64,000 bases of DNA, from positions 434,001 through 498,000 of the forward strand of contig NZ_ARYH01000001.1 in assembly GCF_000685235.1 (NCBI RefSeq), written 5' to 3'. Shown here in pieces: positions 19,118 to 27,270 of the stretch. Both the position numbers and the translations under genes were made by a program. Under the pieces are notes generated by a model, which worked only from the letters and a program-made list of their open reading frames with translations, did not search any database and was not told the DNA's origin. Positions within the stretch are counted from its first letter, which is position 1. Every line of letters starts with the position of its first letter. This DNA is from Hyphomonas adhaerens MHS-3. Its GTDB lineage: Bacteria; Pseudomonadota; Alphaproteobacteria; Caulobacterales; Hyphomonadaceae.

Positions 19118-20095
19118 ATGGCGCGAGACGTATTGGCTGAAATGGGACCGCTGGCACTCGGAAGCCGGCTGAAGCGGCTGGCGGAACGGATGCAGGCGGA
19201 TGCGACCAAGGTGTTTGCCGACCGCGACCTGCCGATTCAAGGCACGCACTTCCCCTTGCTGGCCGCGCTTGCCACCTATGGCCCGCTCAGTGTCAGCGAA
19301 GCTGTGGACGCCGTCGGCATCAGCCAGCCCGCCGTCACGCGCATTCATAATGCCCTGCAGAAGATGGGCCTCACGACGGTGTCACCGGTCGAAGGCGACA
19401 GCCGCCAGAAGCAGGTCCGCCTGACGCCGGAAGGCGAGGCACTGGTCAACGACCTGAAGCGGGACCTGTGGCCCCAGGTACGCCGCGCGGCCGAACGCCT
19501 GTGCGACGGCCCGGACGCCGACTTCCTGACCCAGATTGCCCGGATCGAAGCCGCCCTGCAGGAACGCTCCCTGCACGACCGTATTCTCGATGAAGGCGCA
19601 GGCCCGGCCCTGCGTCTGGTCGAATATGACGACCGGCTCGCGCCCGAATTCGATGCAATCACCCGCGAATGGGTCGAGGACATGTTCACGCTGGAAGAAA
19701 AGGACATCGAGATCATCGAGCATCCGCGCGAATTGATCATCGACCGGGGCGGCGTCATCCTGTTCGTCGAGGCAGACGGCCTCGGCATTATCGGCACCTG
19801 CGCGCTCATGCCGGTGGATGGCGATGCGTTCGAGCTGACCAAGATGGGCGTGCGCGCCAGCGCCCGCGGCCTGAAGGCCGGAGACTTTCTCCTGCAACGG
19901 ACGATCGAGCGCGCCCGGCAATTGCCGATCGAAAACCTGTTCCTGCTGACCAACAGGAAGTGCGCCGCGGCGATCCACCTTTATGAAAAGGCCGGTTTCC
20001 TCCACGACGCAGACATCATGGACCGCTATGGAAAACGCTATGCGCGCTGCGATGTGGCGATGTCATACGACCTGTCGAGACCGCCCCAGGACTGA
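19118..20095 (+). CDS. MarR-family regulator fused to a GNAT acetyltransferase
   Basis: A 325-residue two-domain protein. Residues about 10-150 are a MarR winged helix (GPLSVSEAVDAVGISQPAVTRIHNALQKMGLTT, then the wing with DSRQKQVRLTPEG). Residues about 170-320 are a GNAT fold with GVRASARGLKAGDFLLQ, the acetyl-CoA pocket region, and LTNRKCAAAIHLYEKAGF, the classical C-terminal GNAT motif. Such fusions are known in bacteria, but their substrates are mostly unknown. A palindromic operator overlaps its promoter, so self-repression is likely. It stands alone, convergent with the sigma-54 regulator. Confidence 0.85.
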   Translation: MARDVLAEMGPLALGSRLKRLAERMQADATKVFADRDLPIQGTHFPLLAALATYGPLSVSEAVDAVGISQPAVTRIHNALQKMGLTTVSPVEGDSRQKQVRLTPEGEALVNDLKRDLWPQVRRAAERLCDGPDADFLTQIARIEAALQERSLHDRILDEGAGPALRLVEYDDRLAPEFDAITREWVEDMFTLEEKDIEIIEHPRELIIDRGGVILFVEADGLGIIGTCALMPVDGDAFELTKMGVRASARGLKAGDFLLQRTIERARQLPIENLFLLTNRKCAAAIHLYEKAGFLHDADIMDRYGKRYARCDVAMSYDLSRPPQD

Positions 20096-20122
20096 GGCGG
20101 CCTCAAACAGATCTGAAGGAAA

Positions 20123-21589
20123 TCAGCTCGCTTCGCGCTCGTGCATGTCGAGATCGTACTCGCGCACCTTGCGGTAAAGCGTGGAGCGGCCGATGCCGAG
20201 GCGGCGGGAGACTTCGCTCATATGGCCCTGATAGAAGTCAATGGCGTACTGAAGGATGTCGCGTTCGATGTCCTGCAGGGCGCGCATCTCGCCATCCGGG
20301 TCCATGATGGAAATCGGGCCTTCGCCGGCAGCCGCCACGCCGCTGGCAGACGGAACCGCCGCTTCGGCTGAGGTCGCCACAGGGGCGGCCGGAAGGCTGG
20401 CAATGTCCGGCATCTGGCCGGAAATCTGCGGGAAGTCCTGCGGGCGCAGCGTGTCGCCGTCGCACAGAACCACGGCGCGGAAGACAGCGTTCTCCAGCTG
20501 GCGGACGTTGCCCGGCCAGTCGAAGGCATACAGCATCTTCAACGTGTCGTCGGCGACGCCGGAAACCTTTGTGCCTTCGCTCGCATTGAAGCGGGCAACG
20601 AAATGCTCGACCAGGGCCGGAATGTCGTCGCGGCGTTCGCGCAGGCTCGGCATGTCGATCGGGAACACGTTGAGGCGATAGAACAGGTCTTCGCGGAACG
20701 TGCCGTCAGCCACTTGCTGGGAAAGATCGCGGTTGGTGGCGGAGATGATCCGTACATCCACCTTGGTCGGGCGGCGCGACCCGACAGCGTCGACTTCGCC
20801 TTCCTGCAGGGCGCGCAGCAGTTTCACCTGCGCGTCCAGCGGTAGTTCACCGACCTCGTCCAGGAACAGCGTGCCACCATCGGCCTCGACGAACTTGCCG
20901 AGCGCTTTCGACACAGCGCCGGTAAAGGCGCCCTTCTCGTGGCCGAAGAGGATCGACTCAACGAGGTTTTCCGGAATGGCACCGCAGTTGACGGTGACGA
21001 ACGGTTTGCCGACGCGGGTCGACGCGCCCTGGATACAGCGGGCAACAACTTCCTTACCGACACCGCTTTCACCGAGGATCAGGACCGGAATATCGGAAAC
21101 AGCGGCCCGCTCCGCGAGGCGGATCACCTGACGCATCGGCGCGGCAGACGCGATCATGTCGTCAAATGACATCCCGCCCTCTGCCTTGCGGGCAAGGCGT
21201 TTCACCTCACCGGTCAGGGACTGCATCTTCAGGGCGTTCCGGATGCTGACAACCACGCGCTCCGGATTGGCCGGCTTGACGATGAAGTCGACCGCGCCGC
21301 CCCGCATGGACTGGACAATCGTGTCGATCCCGCTGGTCGCAGTCAGCATGATGACCGGCAGGTCCTGCCGTTTGGCGGCAAGACGCTCCAGCGTTTCCAT
21401 CCCGGACAGGCCTGGCATGGTCAGGTCCAGCAGGACGACGTCGATGCCATCTTTCGAGTCTGCAGCCAGCGCAATGCCGGCTTCGCCATCCGGCGCGGTG
21501 CGGCAGGCAAAGCCCGCCTTTTCCACAGCAGCCTGAAGCAGGCGGCGTTGCGTCGGATCGTCATCGATAACGAGGACCGTTTTAGCCAT
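20123..21589 (-). CDS. Sigma-54-dependent response regulator, NtrC/TacA-like
   Basis: 488 residues in three domains: a receiver (residues 1-120, VIDDDPTQRR, phospho-acceptor Asp in VVLLDLTMPG, Lys in FIVKPANP), an AAA+ sigma-54 activator domain (GESGVGKE Walker A, the GAFTGA loop in HEKGAFTGAVSK, GGTLFLDEVGELP Walker B, ATNRDL), and a C-terminal Fis-type helix-turn-helix (MSEVSRRLGIGRSTLYRKV). Between AAA+ and HTH is an Ala/Pro-rich linker. Layout and HTH resemble Caulobacter TacA, a stalk and cell-cycle regulator, but the match is by impression only. No histidine kinase is adjacent. Confidence 0.9.
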   Translation of the reverse strand: MAKTVLVIDDDPTQRRLLQAAVEKAGFACRTAPDGEAGIALAADSKDGIDVVLLDLTMPGLSGMETLERLAAKRQDLPVIMLTATSGIDTIVQSMRGGAVDFIVKPANPERVVVSIRNALKMQSLTGEVKRLARKAEGGMSFDDMIASAAPMRQVIRLAERAAVSDIPVLILGESGVGKEVVARCIQGASTRVGKPFVTVNCGAIPENLVESILFGHEKGAFTGAVSKALGKFVEADGGTLFLDEVGELPLDAQVKLLRALQEGEVDAVGSRRPTKVDVRIISATNRDLSQQVADGTFREDLFYRLNVFPIDMPSLRERRDDIPALVEHFVARFNASEGTKVSGVADDTLKMLYAFDWPGNVRQLENAVFRAVVLCDGDTLRPQDFPQISGQMPDIASLPAAPVATSAEAAVPSASGVAAAGEGPISIMDPDGEMRALQDIERDILQYAIDFYQGHMSEVSRRLGIGRSTLYRKVREYDLDMHEREAS

Positions 21590-22181
21590 AATTTCATCAC
21601 CCTGTTGGTTGCCAGGCAGGTCTTTGCGCCCACTCAGACATGGTCATTTGTTCAATCCGGCACATTGGGCGTGCCACATCGTTACGGCCCGTTCTGACAC
21701 AGGGGGATGGAGTTACGGTTGAAGGAATAGATGAAATTTGAGGGATCGGGCCGTTTTCAGGCCGTTTTCAGCCCCGACCCGCGAAACCCGGGGCAGGTGG
21801 CCTGATGGGCGGCTGTTCCTCCCCGGAAGAGATTCGCATCTGGCAGGAAGACTGCCAATTTTCGGCGTTCGAACGCCCTTTTCCGCCGGCCGGGCACATT
21901 AAAATATGGAATACGAATAGAAAAAACTACTGACAAAAATTTTAGTCCGCCGAGTTATCAGCCTGCGGCAAGTTTTCCGTTCTGTGTTGTAACTATTGCT
22001 GATTTCGCCGCTCTGAATTAGGGGCACCGGAAGAAATAGGCATAGATCATGCCAGATGAAATCAGGATAACCTTCGATGGATTTGAGATTCAGGTTGCGA
22101 TCACCTGATCGCCTGATATGCATCGTCGGCGATATGCCTCAAAGGGAATTCGTGGATTTGGCATGTCGGGGAAGAGATTTC
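21590..22181. other. Intergenic region with tandem and palindromic repeats upstream of nepR
   Basis: About 590 nt between two divergent genes. It contains two tandem copies of GGCCGTTTTCA (21749-21759 and 21760-21770) and a perfect 14-bp palindrome GGCGTTCGAACGCC (21864-21877), followed by an AT-rich stretch around 21895-21960 that may hold the nepR promoter. I found no GGAAC...GTT promoter of the EcfG type and no other gene. Confidence 0.4.
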
Positions 22182-22391
22182 ATGAAGGATAAATCTCCGA
22201 ATAAGGACCAGCCCGAGGGGCTACCGGAAGAACTGCCCGGTGGTGCGTCTCAGGCATTGAGCGCCGCCCTGCAGAAAACCTTCGAAGCCCTTCTGCAAGA
22301 GCCTGTTCCGGACAAGTTCGAAGCCCTGATTGCCCGCATTCGTGAAGAAGAAACCCAAAAGAACGCCAATCCCGATGACGAGGAAAGCTGA
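22182..22391 (+). CDS. nepR: Anti-sigma factor NepR of the general stress response
   Basis: A small acidic protein of 69 residues. The middle part (SQALSAALQKTFEALLQEP, then VPDKFEALIARI) matches the NepR core, where a helix is followed by EPVPD-(R/K)-F and a second helix. NepR holds the ECF sigma factor EcfG inactive until phosphorylated PhyR binds it. I start it at ATG 22182, preceded by GGGGAAGAG; a longer frame from 22077 adds an unrelated tail. Unusually, neither ecfG nor phyR is adjacent; a phyR-like gene is about 28 kb away at 50249. Confidence 0.8.
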   Translation: MKDKSPNKDQPEGLPEELPGGASQALSAALQKTFEALLQEPVPDKFEALIARIREEETQKNANPDDEES

Positions 22392-22535
22392 GCGCGGGCT
22401 CCGCGCCTTTTCATCGGCTCCGTCCCGGAATTACACGCCCATCTGACCCGATTCAGGTCAGATTCAGTCCGGATTCAGGCGAGAAAGTTTACGCCCAGCA
22501 TGTCCCGGATTGGCGCATGACCGGCCCAGATCCCC

Positions 22536-23618
22536 TCAGATACCCGTCGTCTCGGTAAGCCACTGCGTATGCGGGGCAAGGTCCAGGGCCTCCCGCGCGA
22601 TCCAGTCCGGATTGTAGCAGGTATCGAGATAGCGCTCGCCTCCATCGCAGATCAGGGTCGCCACCGAACCGGCCTGCCCGGCCGTGCGCATCTCGCGCAT
22701 CATGTGCAGGGCGGCCCAGACATTCGTTCCGGTCGACCCGCCGCATTTGCGGCCCAGCACATGTTCCAGCCAGTGGATGGTGGCAATGGACGCCGCATCC
22801 GGTACCTGCATCATCCGGTCAATCACGCGCGGCTGGAACGAGGCCTCGACGCGCGGCCGGCCAATCCCCTCGATCCGGGACTTCGCCTGGATGCGCAATG
22901 AGGGGTCGCCTGTACGGTAATGCTCGTAAAAGACCGAGTTCTCCGGATCGGCGACGAGCAGCTGCGTCTTCGCGGCGAGGTCACAGCGATAGCGGATATA
23001 GCGCCCGATCGTGGCCGATGTACCGCCTGTCCCCGCGCTCATCACCACCCAGTCGGGGATCGCATGGTCTTCCAGCGCCAGCTGGGCAAACAGGCTGTCG
23101 GCGATGGAATTGTTGCCGCGCCAGTCCGTGACCCGTTCGGCATAGGTGAACTGGTCCATGAAATGGCCGCCGGCTTGGCAGGCCAGCCGTTCGGCCTCGG
23201 CATAGATGTCGCCGGGCTCTACCTCATGCGGTTCTCCGCCATAGAAGGTGATCTTCTCGATCTTGGACGGCGCCGTGCCCTTCGGCATGACGGCAATGAA
23301 GCGCAGGCCGAGGAGGCGCGCAAAATAGGCTTCCGACACAGCGGTCGACCCTGACGAACACTCCACGATCACCGTGTCCGGTCCGATATGCCCGTTGCAC
23401 AGGCCATACAGGTACAGCGACCGCGCCAGCCGGTGTTTCAGGCTCCCGGAGGGATGGATGGACTCGTCCTTCAGATAGAGCGTCTGGTCCGGAAAGGCCG
23501 GCAGCTCCACCTTGATCAGGTGTGTATCGGCGGACCGGTTGAAATCCGCATTGATCTTCTGCACCGCCTCGCGCACCCAGGCGCGATCCATGATGGGCAC
23601 CGAACAGCCTTCCGCCAT
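22536..23618 (-). CDS. PLP-dependent cysteine synthase-family enzyme (Cds1-like)
   Basis: A fold-type II PLP enzyme of about 360 residues. The PLP lysine lies in HPSGSLKHRLA, the phosphate-binding loop is SAGTGGTSATIGRY, and the asparagine loop is replaced by ECSSGSTAVSE, all as in the cysteine synthase superfamily. The overall pattern recalls stand-alone cysteine desulfhydrase/lyase-type members more than CysK or CysM. I start it at ATG 23618 because AGGAG stands 6 nt upstream; a TTG at 23654 overlaps the stop of the upstream exporter gene. The two genes are probably one operon, suggesting that the exporter handles a related amino acid or sulfur compound. Confidence 0.75.
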   Translation of the reverse strand: MAEGCSVPIMDRAWVREAVQKINADFNRSADTHLIKVELPAFPDQTLYLKDESIHPSGSLKHRLARSLYLYGLCNGHIGPDTVIVECSSGSTAVSEAYFARLLGLRFIAVMPKGTAPSKIEKITFYGGEPHEVEPGDIYAEAERLACQAGGHFMDQFTYAERVTDWRGNNSIADSLFAQLALEDHAIPDWVVMSAGTGGTSATIGRYIRYRCDLAAKTQLLVADPENSVFYEHYRTGDPSLRIQAKSRIEGIGRPRVEASFQPRVIDRMMQVPDAASIATIHWLEHVLGRKCGGSTGTNVWAALHMMREMRTAGQAGSVATLICDGGERYLDTCYNPDWIAREALDLAPHTQWLTETTGI

Positions 23619-23650
23619 GCCTGTCTCCTGTGTTCCGGACGTCTGCGCCC

Positions 23651-24571
23651 TCAATGCGCCAGAAGCACCAGCGCGACAACACCGGCTGCCACAAGCAATA
23701 CACCTGCGATCTCCCGCGGCGTGACCTTCTCGCGGAAAAACAGGATCGAGATGCCCAGCGTGAAGATCACCTCGATCTGCCCCACGGCCCGCACATGGGC
23801 GGCATTCTCCAGCGTGAACGCCGTGAACCAGCCAAGCGAGCCCAGCATGCCGGTCACCCCGACGAGCGACGCGACCCGCCAGGCGCGCACAAGGTGGGTG
23901 ACCTGTCCGCGTTCCCGCAAGGCCAGCCAGCCGAGAATGGCGATGGCCTGAAATACCGTGACAAAGGCCAGAGACGCCGAGGCCCTCAGCAATGCGCCGC
24001 CATCAGCCAGCGACAGGGACGACCCGCGATAGGCCACCGCCGAGAATCCGAAGAGACCGCCGGCAAGGGTGCCGATCCAGACCTTCCGGTCGAGCTTCCA
24101 GCGTCCCTTACGCTTCGCGTCCGGCCCGCCTGGCCCGTTCGACGAGGGTATGGAAACGAGAATGACCCCAACAAGGCTGATCAGGATCGCGACCGCCGCG
24201 CCGGCCGTCAGCCGGTCTCCGAGCAGCACGATACCGAACAGGGCCGTTTGCAGGGGTTCTGTCTTGGTGAAGGCCGTGGCGACGGCAAAATTCGTGTGGG
24301 AGAACAGATGGATCAGCAGGCCTGTCGCCACGATCTGGGCCAGTCCGCCCGCCATGCCCCAGGCATAAAACCTGTCCGGCGGAACGCCGACGCCCTGCCC
24401 CATGCCGCCGCTGAGCACGAGGAAGAAGAGCACGGCCAGCGGCGCGGCGAAGACAAACCGGCTGGCCGTGGCGCCCCATGTACTGAGGCGGCCTTTCAGC
24501 GTCTTCTGCAGCGCATTGCGTAAATTCTGGGAGAACGCCGCCGCAAGGGTGACCGGGATCCAGAGTTCCAT
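23651..24571 (-). CDS. EamA/DMT-family exporter
   Basis: A 306-residue membrane protein with about ten helices in two EamA-like halves, as usual for drug/metabolite transporters of the inner membrane. The second half contains LREKVTPREIAGVLLVAAGV, and the first half ends in LLGDRLTAGAAVAILISLVGVILV, the repeated EamA helix-4/5 pattern. It lies between leuA upstream and the PLP enzyme downstream, all on the minus strand. Substrate cannot be read from sequence; an amino acid or thiol is possible from context. Confidence 0.8.
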   Translation of the reverse strand: MELWIPVTLAAAFSQNLRNALQKTLKGRLSTWGATASRFVFAAPLAVLFFLVLSGGMGQGVGVPPDRFYAWGMAGGLAQIVATGLLIHLFSHTNFAVATAFTKTEPLQTALFGIVLLGDRLTAGAAVAILISLVGVILVSIPSSNGPGGPDAKRKGRWKLDRKVWIGTLAGGLFGFSAVAYRGSSLSLADGGALLRASASLAFVTVFQAIAILGWLALRERGQVTHLVRAWRVASLVGVTGMLGSLGWFTAFTLENAAHVRAVGQIEVIFTLGISILFFREKVTPREIAGVLLVAAGVVALVLLAH

Positions 24572-24651
24572 GAGGCGGTCTCGTCAGCACACAGCACACC
24601 TGTCTCCTGCGCGCACGGCGCGGGAGACAAGAGGCTGGTTTCAGAAAAGGA

Positions 24652-26187
24652 TCAGGCCGCGCGGCGCTTCGCCTTGCGGTTCTCCAGCTTGTTGACCGCA
24701 TGGAGGTAGGCCTTGGCGCTCGCCACCAGCGTATCCGGGTCGGACGCCCGGCCGGTGGCCATGAAGCCGTCGGCATCGTTGAGCCGCACCGACACGGTCG
24801 CCTGGGCATCCGTGCCGCCGGTCACCGCGTGCACCTGGTAGAGGTCCAGCTTGCCGGCATGGGGGATCAGCGAGCGGATCGCGTTGAAGACCGCATCGAC
24901 CGGGCCGTTGCCGCGCGCAATGGCGAACTTGTCCTCGCCATCCATGACGAGGTCGATCTCGGCGGTCTGCGGGCCTTCGGTGCCGGCCACGACGCGCAGG
25001 CGTTTGAACATGGCACGCTCGCCATCCTCTGCCAGCTGATCGTCCACCAGCGCCACGATGTCATCATCGAAGACATGCTTCTTCTTGTCGGCGAGTGCCT
25101 TGAAGCGCTTGAAGGCATCATTCAATGCGTCCTGCTCCAGCACGTAGCCCAGCGATTCCAGCTTGTCGCGGAACGCATGGCGGCCCGACAGTTTGCCCAT
25201 GACCAGCGAGGTCTTGGCGACGCCGACATCTTCCGGCTTCATGATCTCGTAGGTCTCGGAATTCTTCAGCATGCCATCCTGGTGGATGCCGCTTTCATGC
25301 GCGAACGCATTCTTGCCGACGATGGCCTTGTTGTACTGCACCGGGAAGCCCGTGATGCGGCTCAACATGGCGGAGGCGCGCGAGAGGTATTCGCTCTTCA
25401 CATTGGTCGTGTAGGGCAGCGTGTCGCTGCGGACGCGCAGTGCCATCACGACTTCTTCCAGCGCCGCGTTCCCGGCGCGTTCGCCGAGGCCGTTGATCGC
25501 GCATTCCACCTGGCGGGCGCCATTGGCGACCGCGCTGATGGAGTTGGCGACAGCCAGGCCGAGGTCATTGTGGCAGTGTGCCGACCAGATCACCTTGTCG
25601 GAATTGGGAATGGTCTCGATCAGGCGGCGGAACAGCGCGCCATATTCGTCCGGGTGGGAATAGCCGACCGTGTCGGGAATATTGATCGTGGTGGCGCCGC
25701 TCTGGATGGCGACGTCGATACATTTGCAGAGGAAGTCGAATTCGGTGCGCGTTGCATCCTCGGCGCTCCACTCGACATCGTCGACCAGGTTACGGGCCTG
25801 GGCAACGGACCGGCCGACGGCTTCGAGCACGGCATTCGGGCCCATTTGCAGCTTGTGCTTCATGTGCACCGGGCTGGTGGAAATGAATGTGTGGATGCGC
25901 GGGCGCGCAGCATTCCGCACCGCTTCGCCGCAGCGCGCGATGTCTTTCTCGGTCGAACGGGAGAGGCCGCAGATGATGGCCTCTTTCGAGCGGCGGGCGA
26001 TCTCGCTGACGGAGGCGAAATCGCCTTCGGATGCGGCGGGGAAACCGGCTTCGATCACGTCGACGCCCATGTCTTCCATCAAGGCGGCGAGTTCGAGTTT
26101 CTCGCCATGGGTCATGGACGCGCCCGGCGATTGTTCGCCGTCACGCAATGTGGTGTCAAAGATTCGAATATGGTCTGGCTTGGTCAT
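24652..26187 (-). CDS. leuA: 2-isopropylmalate synthase LeuA
   Basis: First committed enzyme of leucine synthesis: acetyl-CoA plus 2-ketoisovalerate to 2-isopropylmalate, in the cytoplasm. 511 residues. The TIM-barrel domain starts with IFDTTLRDGEQSPGASM (metal and CoA site), has HCHNDLGLAVANS (metal-binding His pair) and NGLGERAGNAALEEV. The C-terminal leucine-binding regulatory domain (about residues 390-500) is present, so feedback inhibition is expected. Upstream is a leader peptide with five Leu codons in a row plus alternative hairpins, so expression is also attenuated by leucine supply. Confidence 0.96.
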   Translation of the reverse strand: MTKPDHIRIFDTTLRDGEQSPGASMTHGEKLELAALMEDMGVDVIEAGFPAASEGDFASVSEIARRSKEAIICGLSRSTEKDIARCGEAVRNAARPRIHTFISTSPVHMKHKLQMGPNAVLEAVGRSVAQARNLVDDVEWSAEDATRTEFDFLCKCIDVAIQSGATTINIPDTVGYSHPDEYGALFRRLIETIPNSDKVIWSAHCHNDLGLAVANSISAVANGARQVECAINGLGERAGNAALEEVVMALRVRSDTLPYTTNVKSEYLSRASAMLSRITGFPVQYNKAIVGKNAFAHESGIHQDGMLKNSETYEIMKPEDVGVAKTSLVMGKLSGRHAFRDKLESLGYVLEQDALNDAFKRFKALADKKKHVFDDDIVALVDDQLAEDGERAMFKRLRVVAGTEGPQTAEIDLVMDGEDKFAIARGNGPVDAVFNAIRSLIPHAGKLDLYQVHAVTGGTDAQATVSVRLNDADGFMATGRASDPDTLVASAKAYLHAVNKLENRKAKRRAA

Positions 26188-26230
26188 GGCAGGCTGCCTG
26201 GATCTGGGGACTATCGGAAAAGGTTTGGCT

Positions 26231-26297
26231 AGAATCCCCTGACCGTGCGCCTGCCCCCGGCTTAGTGCGGGGCAGTCGGCACCGGCCAGGGGCCGGT
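26231..26297 (-). promoter_or_regulatory. leuA attenuator: competing RNA hairpins
   Basis: On the minus strand, hairpin A is ACCGGCC-CCT-GGCCGGT (26297-26281) and hairpin B pairs CTGCCCC with GGGGCAG (26275-26251). Bases CCCCTG inside hairpin A (26292-26287) can instead pair with CAGGGG at 26241-26236. This allows mutually exclusive folds controlled by ribosome position on the leader. No U-run follows hairpin B, so the switch may act through Rho or on translation rather than as a simple terminator. Confidence 0.6.
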
Positions 26298-26330
26298 AAG
26301 AAGCAGGAGTAGGGGCATATTCTTGCGCAT
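26262..26330 (-). CDS. leuL: Leader peptide of leuA with five consecutive Leu codons
   Basis: A 22-residue open frame beginning MRKNMPLLLLL and ending at TAA 26262. The Leu codons are CTA, CTC, CTG, CTT and CTT in a row, using all common forms, which is the classical sign of a leucine-sensing attenuator. It lies about 75 nt upstream of the leuA ATG. There is no ribosome site; the promoter (-10 at 26337-26342) places the expected transcript start at or next to the ATG at 26330, so it may be translated as a leaderless mRNA. Confidence 0.8.
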   Translation of the reverse strand: MRKNMPLLLLLTGPWPVPTAPH

Positions 26331-26336
26331 AGTGCG

Positions 26337-26366
26337 GTTATTCCGGCAGATCGGCCGAATTGTCAA
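26337..26366 (-). promoter_or_regulatory. leuA promoter inside the 3' end of the TVP38 gene
   Basis: TTGACA (minus strand, 26366-26361), 18 bp, then AATAAC (26342-26337). The -35 is part of the last codons of the TVP38-family gene and the -10 overlaps its stop codon. The expected start of transcription is about 26330, the first base of the leader peptide ATG. Confidence 0.6.
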
Positions 26367-27090
26367 CCGCGCCTGATCCGATCAGGGCAACAGATTGCCC
26401 CGTGTTCCGCACTTTTCGGCGCACCCAGAAGGCAATGCCTCCATAAACGGCAACTGCTGCCAGCGCGGTGAAGATTGCGGTCACCGGATTTCCCTGCAGC
26501 GCGGCCAGCAGGCTGCGTCCGGCAAAGGCGATCAGCAGGATCTTCGGAAGGCTGCCCAGCCCCATGCCCGCCCAGTATGGCAGGAAGCGCGCATGGCTGA
26601 CGCCGAACGCCATGTTGACCAGCAGCAGCGGCCCGGTCGGCACATTGCGTACGACGGCGCTGGCGACAAAGGCATTGCGCCCGATAAAGCCCGCCAGCCG
26701 GTTTGCGGTCTTACCGGCATAGCGGCGGAAGGCCTGCTCGCCCGTCAGCCGCCCGACGTAAAAGGTCAGCGCTCCCGACGCCATGGTCGCGATCCAGGAA
26801 TAGCCCGCCCCGGCCCACGGCCCGAACACCGCCACGGCAGCAGCGATCAGCGCGAATTGCGGGACGCCCAGAAACGCCGCGACACAGAAGACGAGGATCA
26901 ACGCCGGCAGGCCCCAGGGGCTGTCGGCCATGCCATCCATCCAGGCCGTCATCGCCTCACCGCTCGGCAGCACCCCCAGTTTCCCGAGAATGAAGACCAG
27001 CAGCACAACAGCCAAAAGCACACCGCCGAGCAGCATGGCCCGGCGGGCTGGCGTGTCCGAAGGAGGAGTGGCTGGCAACGGCTCTTTCAT
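26338..27090 (-). CDS. TVP38/TMEM64-family (VTT domain) membrane protein
   Basis: About 250 residues with six or so hydrophobic helices. The central part carries the VTT/DedA-like pattern: FLGVPQFALIAAAVAVFGPWAG, FYVGRLTGEQAFRRYAG, and RNVPTGPLLLVNMAFGVSHARF (the R-x-x-P element). Family members are inner-membrane proteins linked to lipid scrambling or membrane homeostasis; specific role here unknown. I start it at ATG 27090 (MKEPLPA) rather than a TTG at 27138. Its 3' end contains the leuA promoter. Confidence 0.8.
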   Translation of the reverse strand: MKEPLPATPPSDTPARRAMLLGGVLLAVVLLVFILGKLGVLPSGEAMTAWMDGMADSPWGLPALILVFCVAAFLGVPQFALIAAAVAVFGPWAGAGYSWIATMASGALTFYVGRLTGEQAFRRYAGKTANRLAGFIGRNAFVASAVVRNVPTGPLLLVNMAFGVSHARFLPYWAGMGLGSLPKILLIAFAGRSLLAALQGNPVTAIFTALAAVAVYGGIAFWVRRKVRNTGQSVALIGSGAVDNSADLPE

Positions 27091-27270
27091 GGTGAAAGCG
27101 ATGTGATCCGCCGCCGTCTCAACGTCAAGCAGCAACAAACGTCAAAACTGGTGTCAGGATTGAGGCAATCGGCCGCCAGTTGCCCGCCACGCCCCCGCCA
27201 AACCCCGGAATCAGGCCGATATCCCAGCCATTCGGTTTTTTACCGGGATTTGACCACAACAAATGGATGA

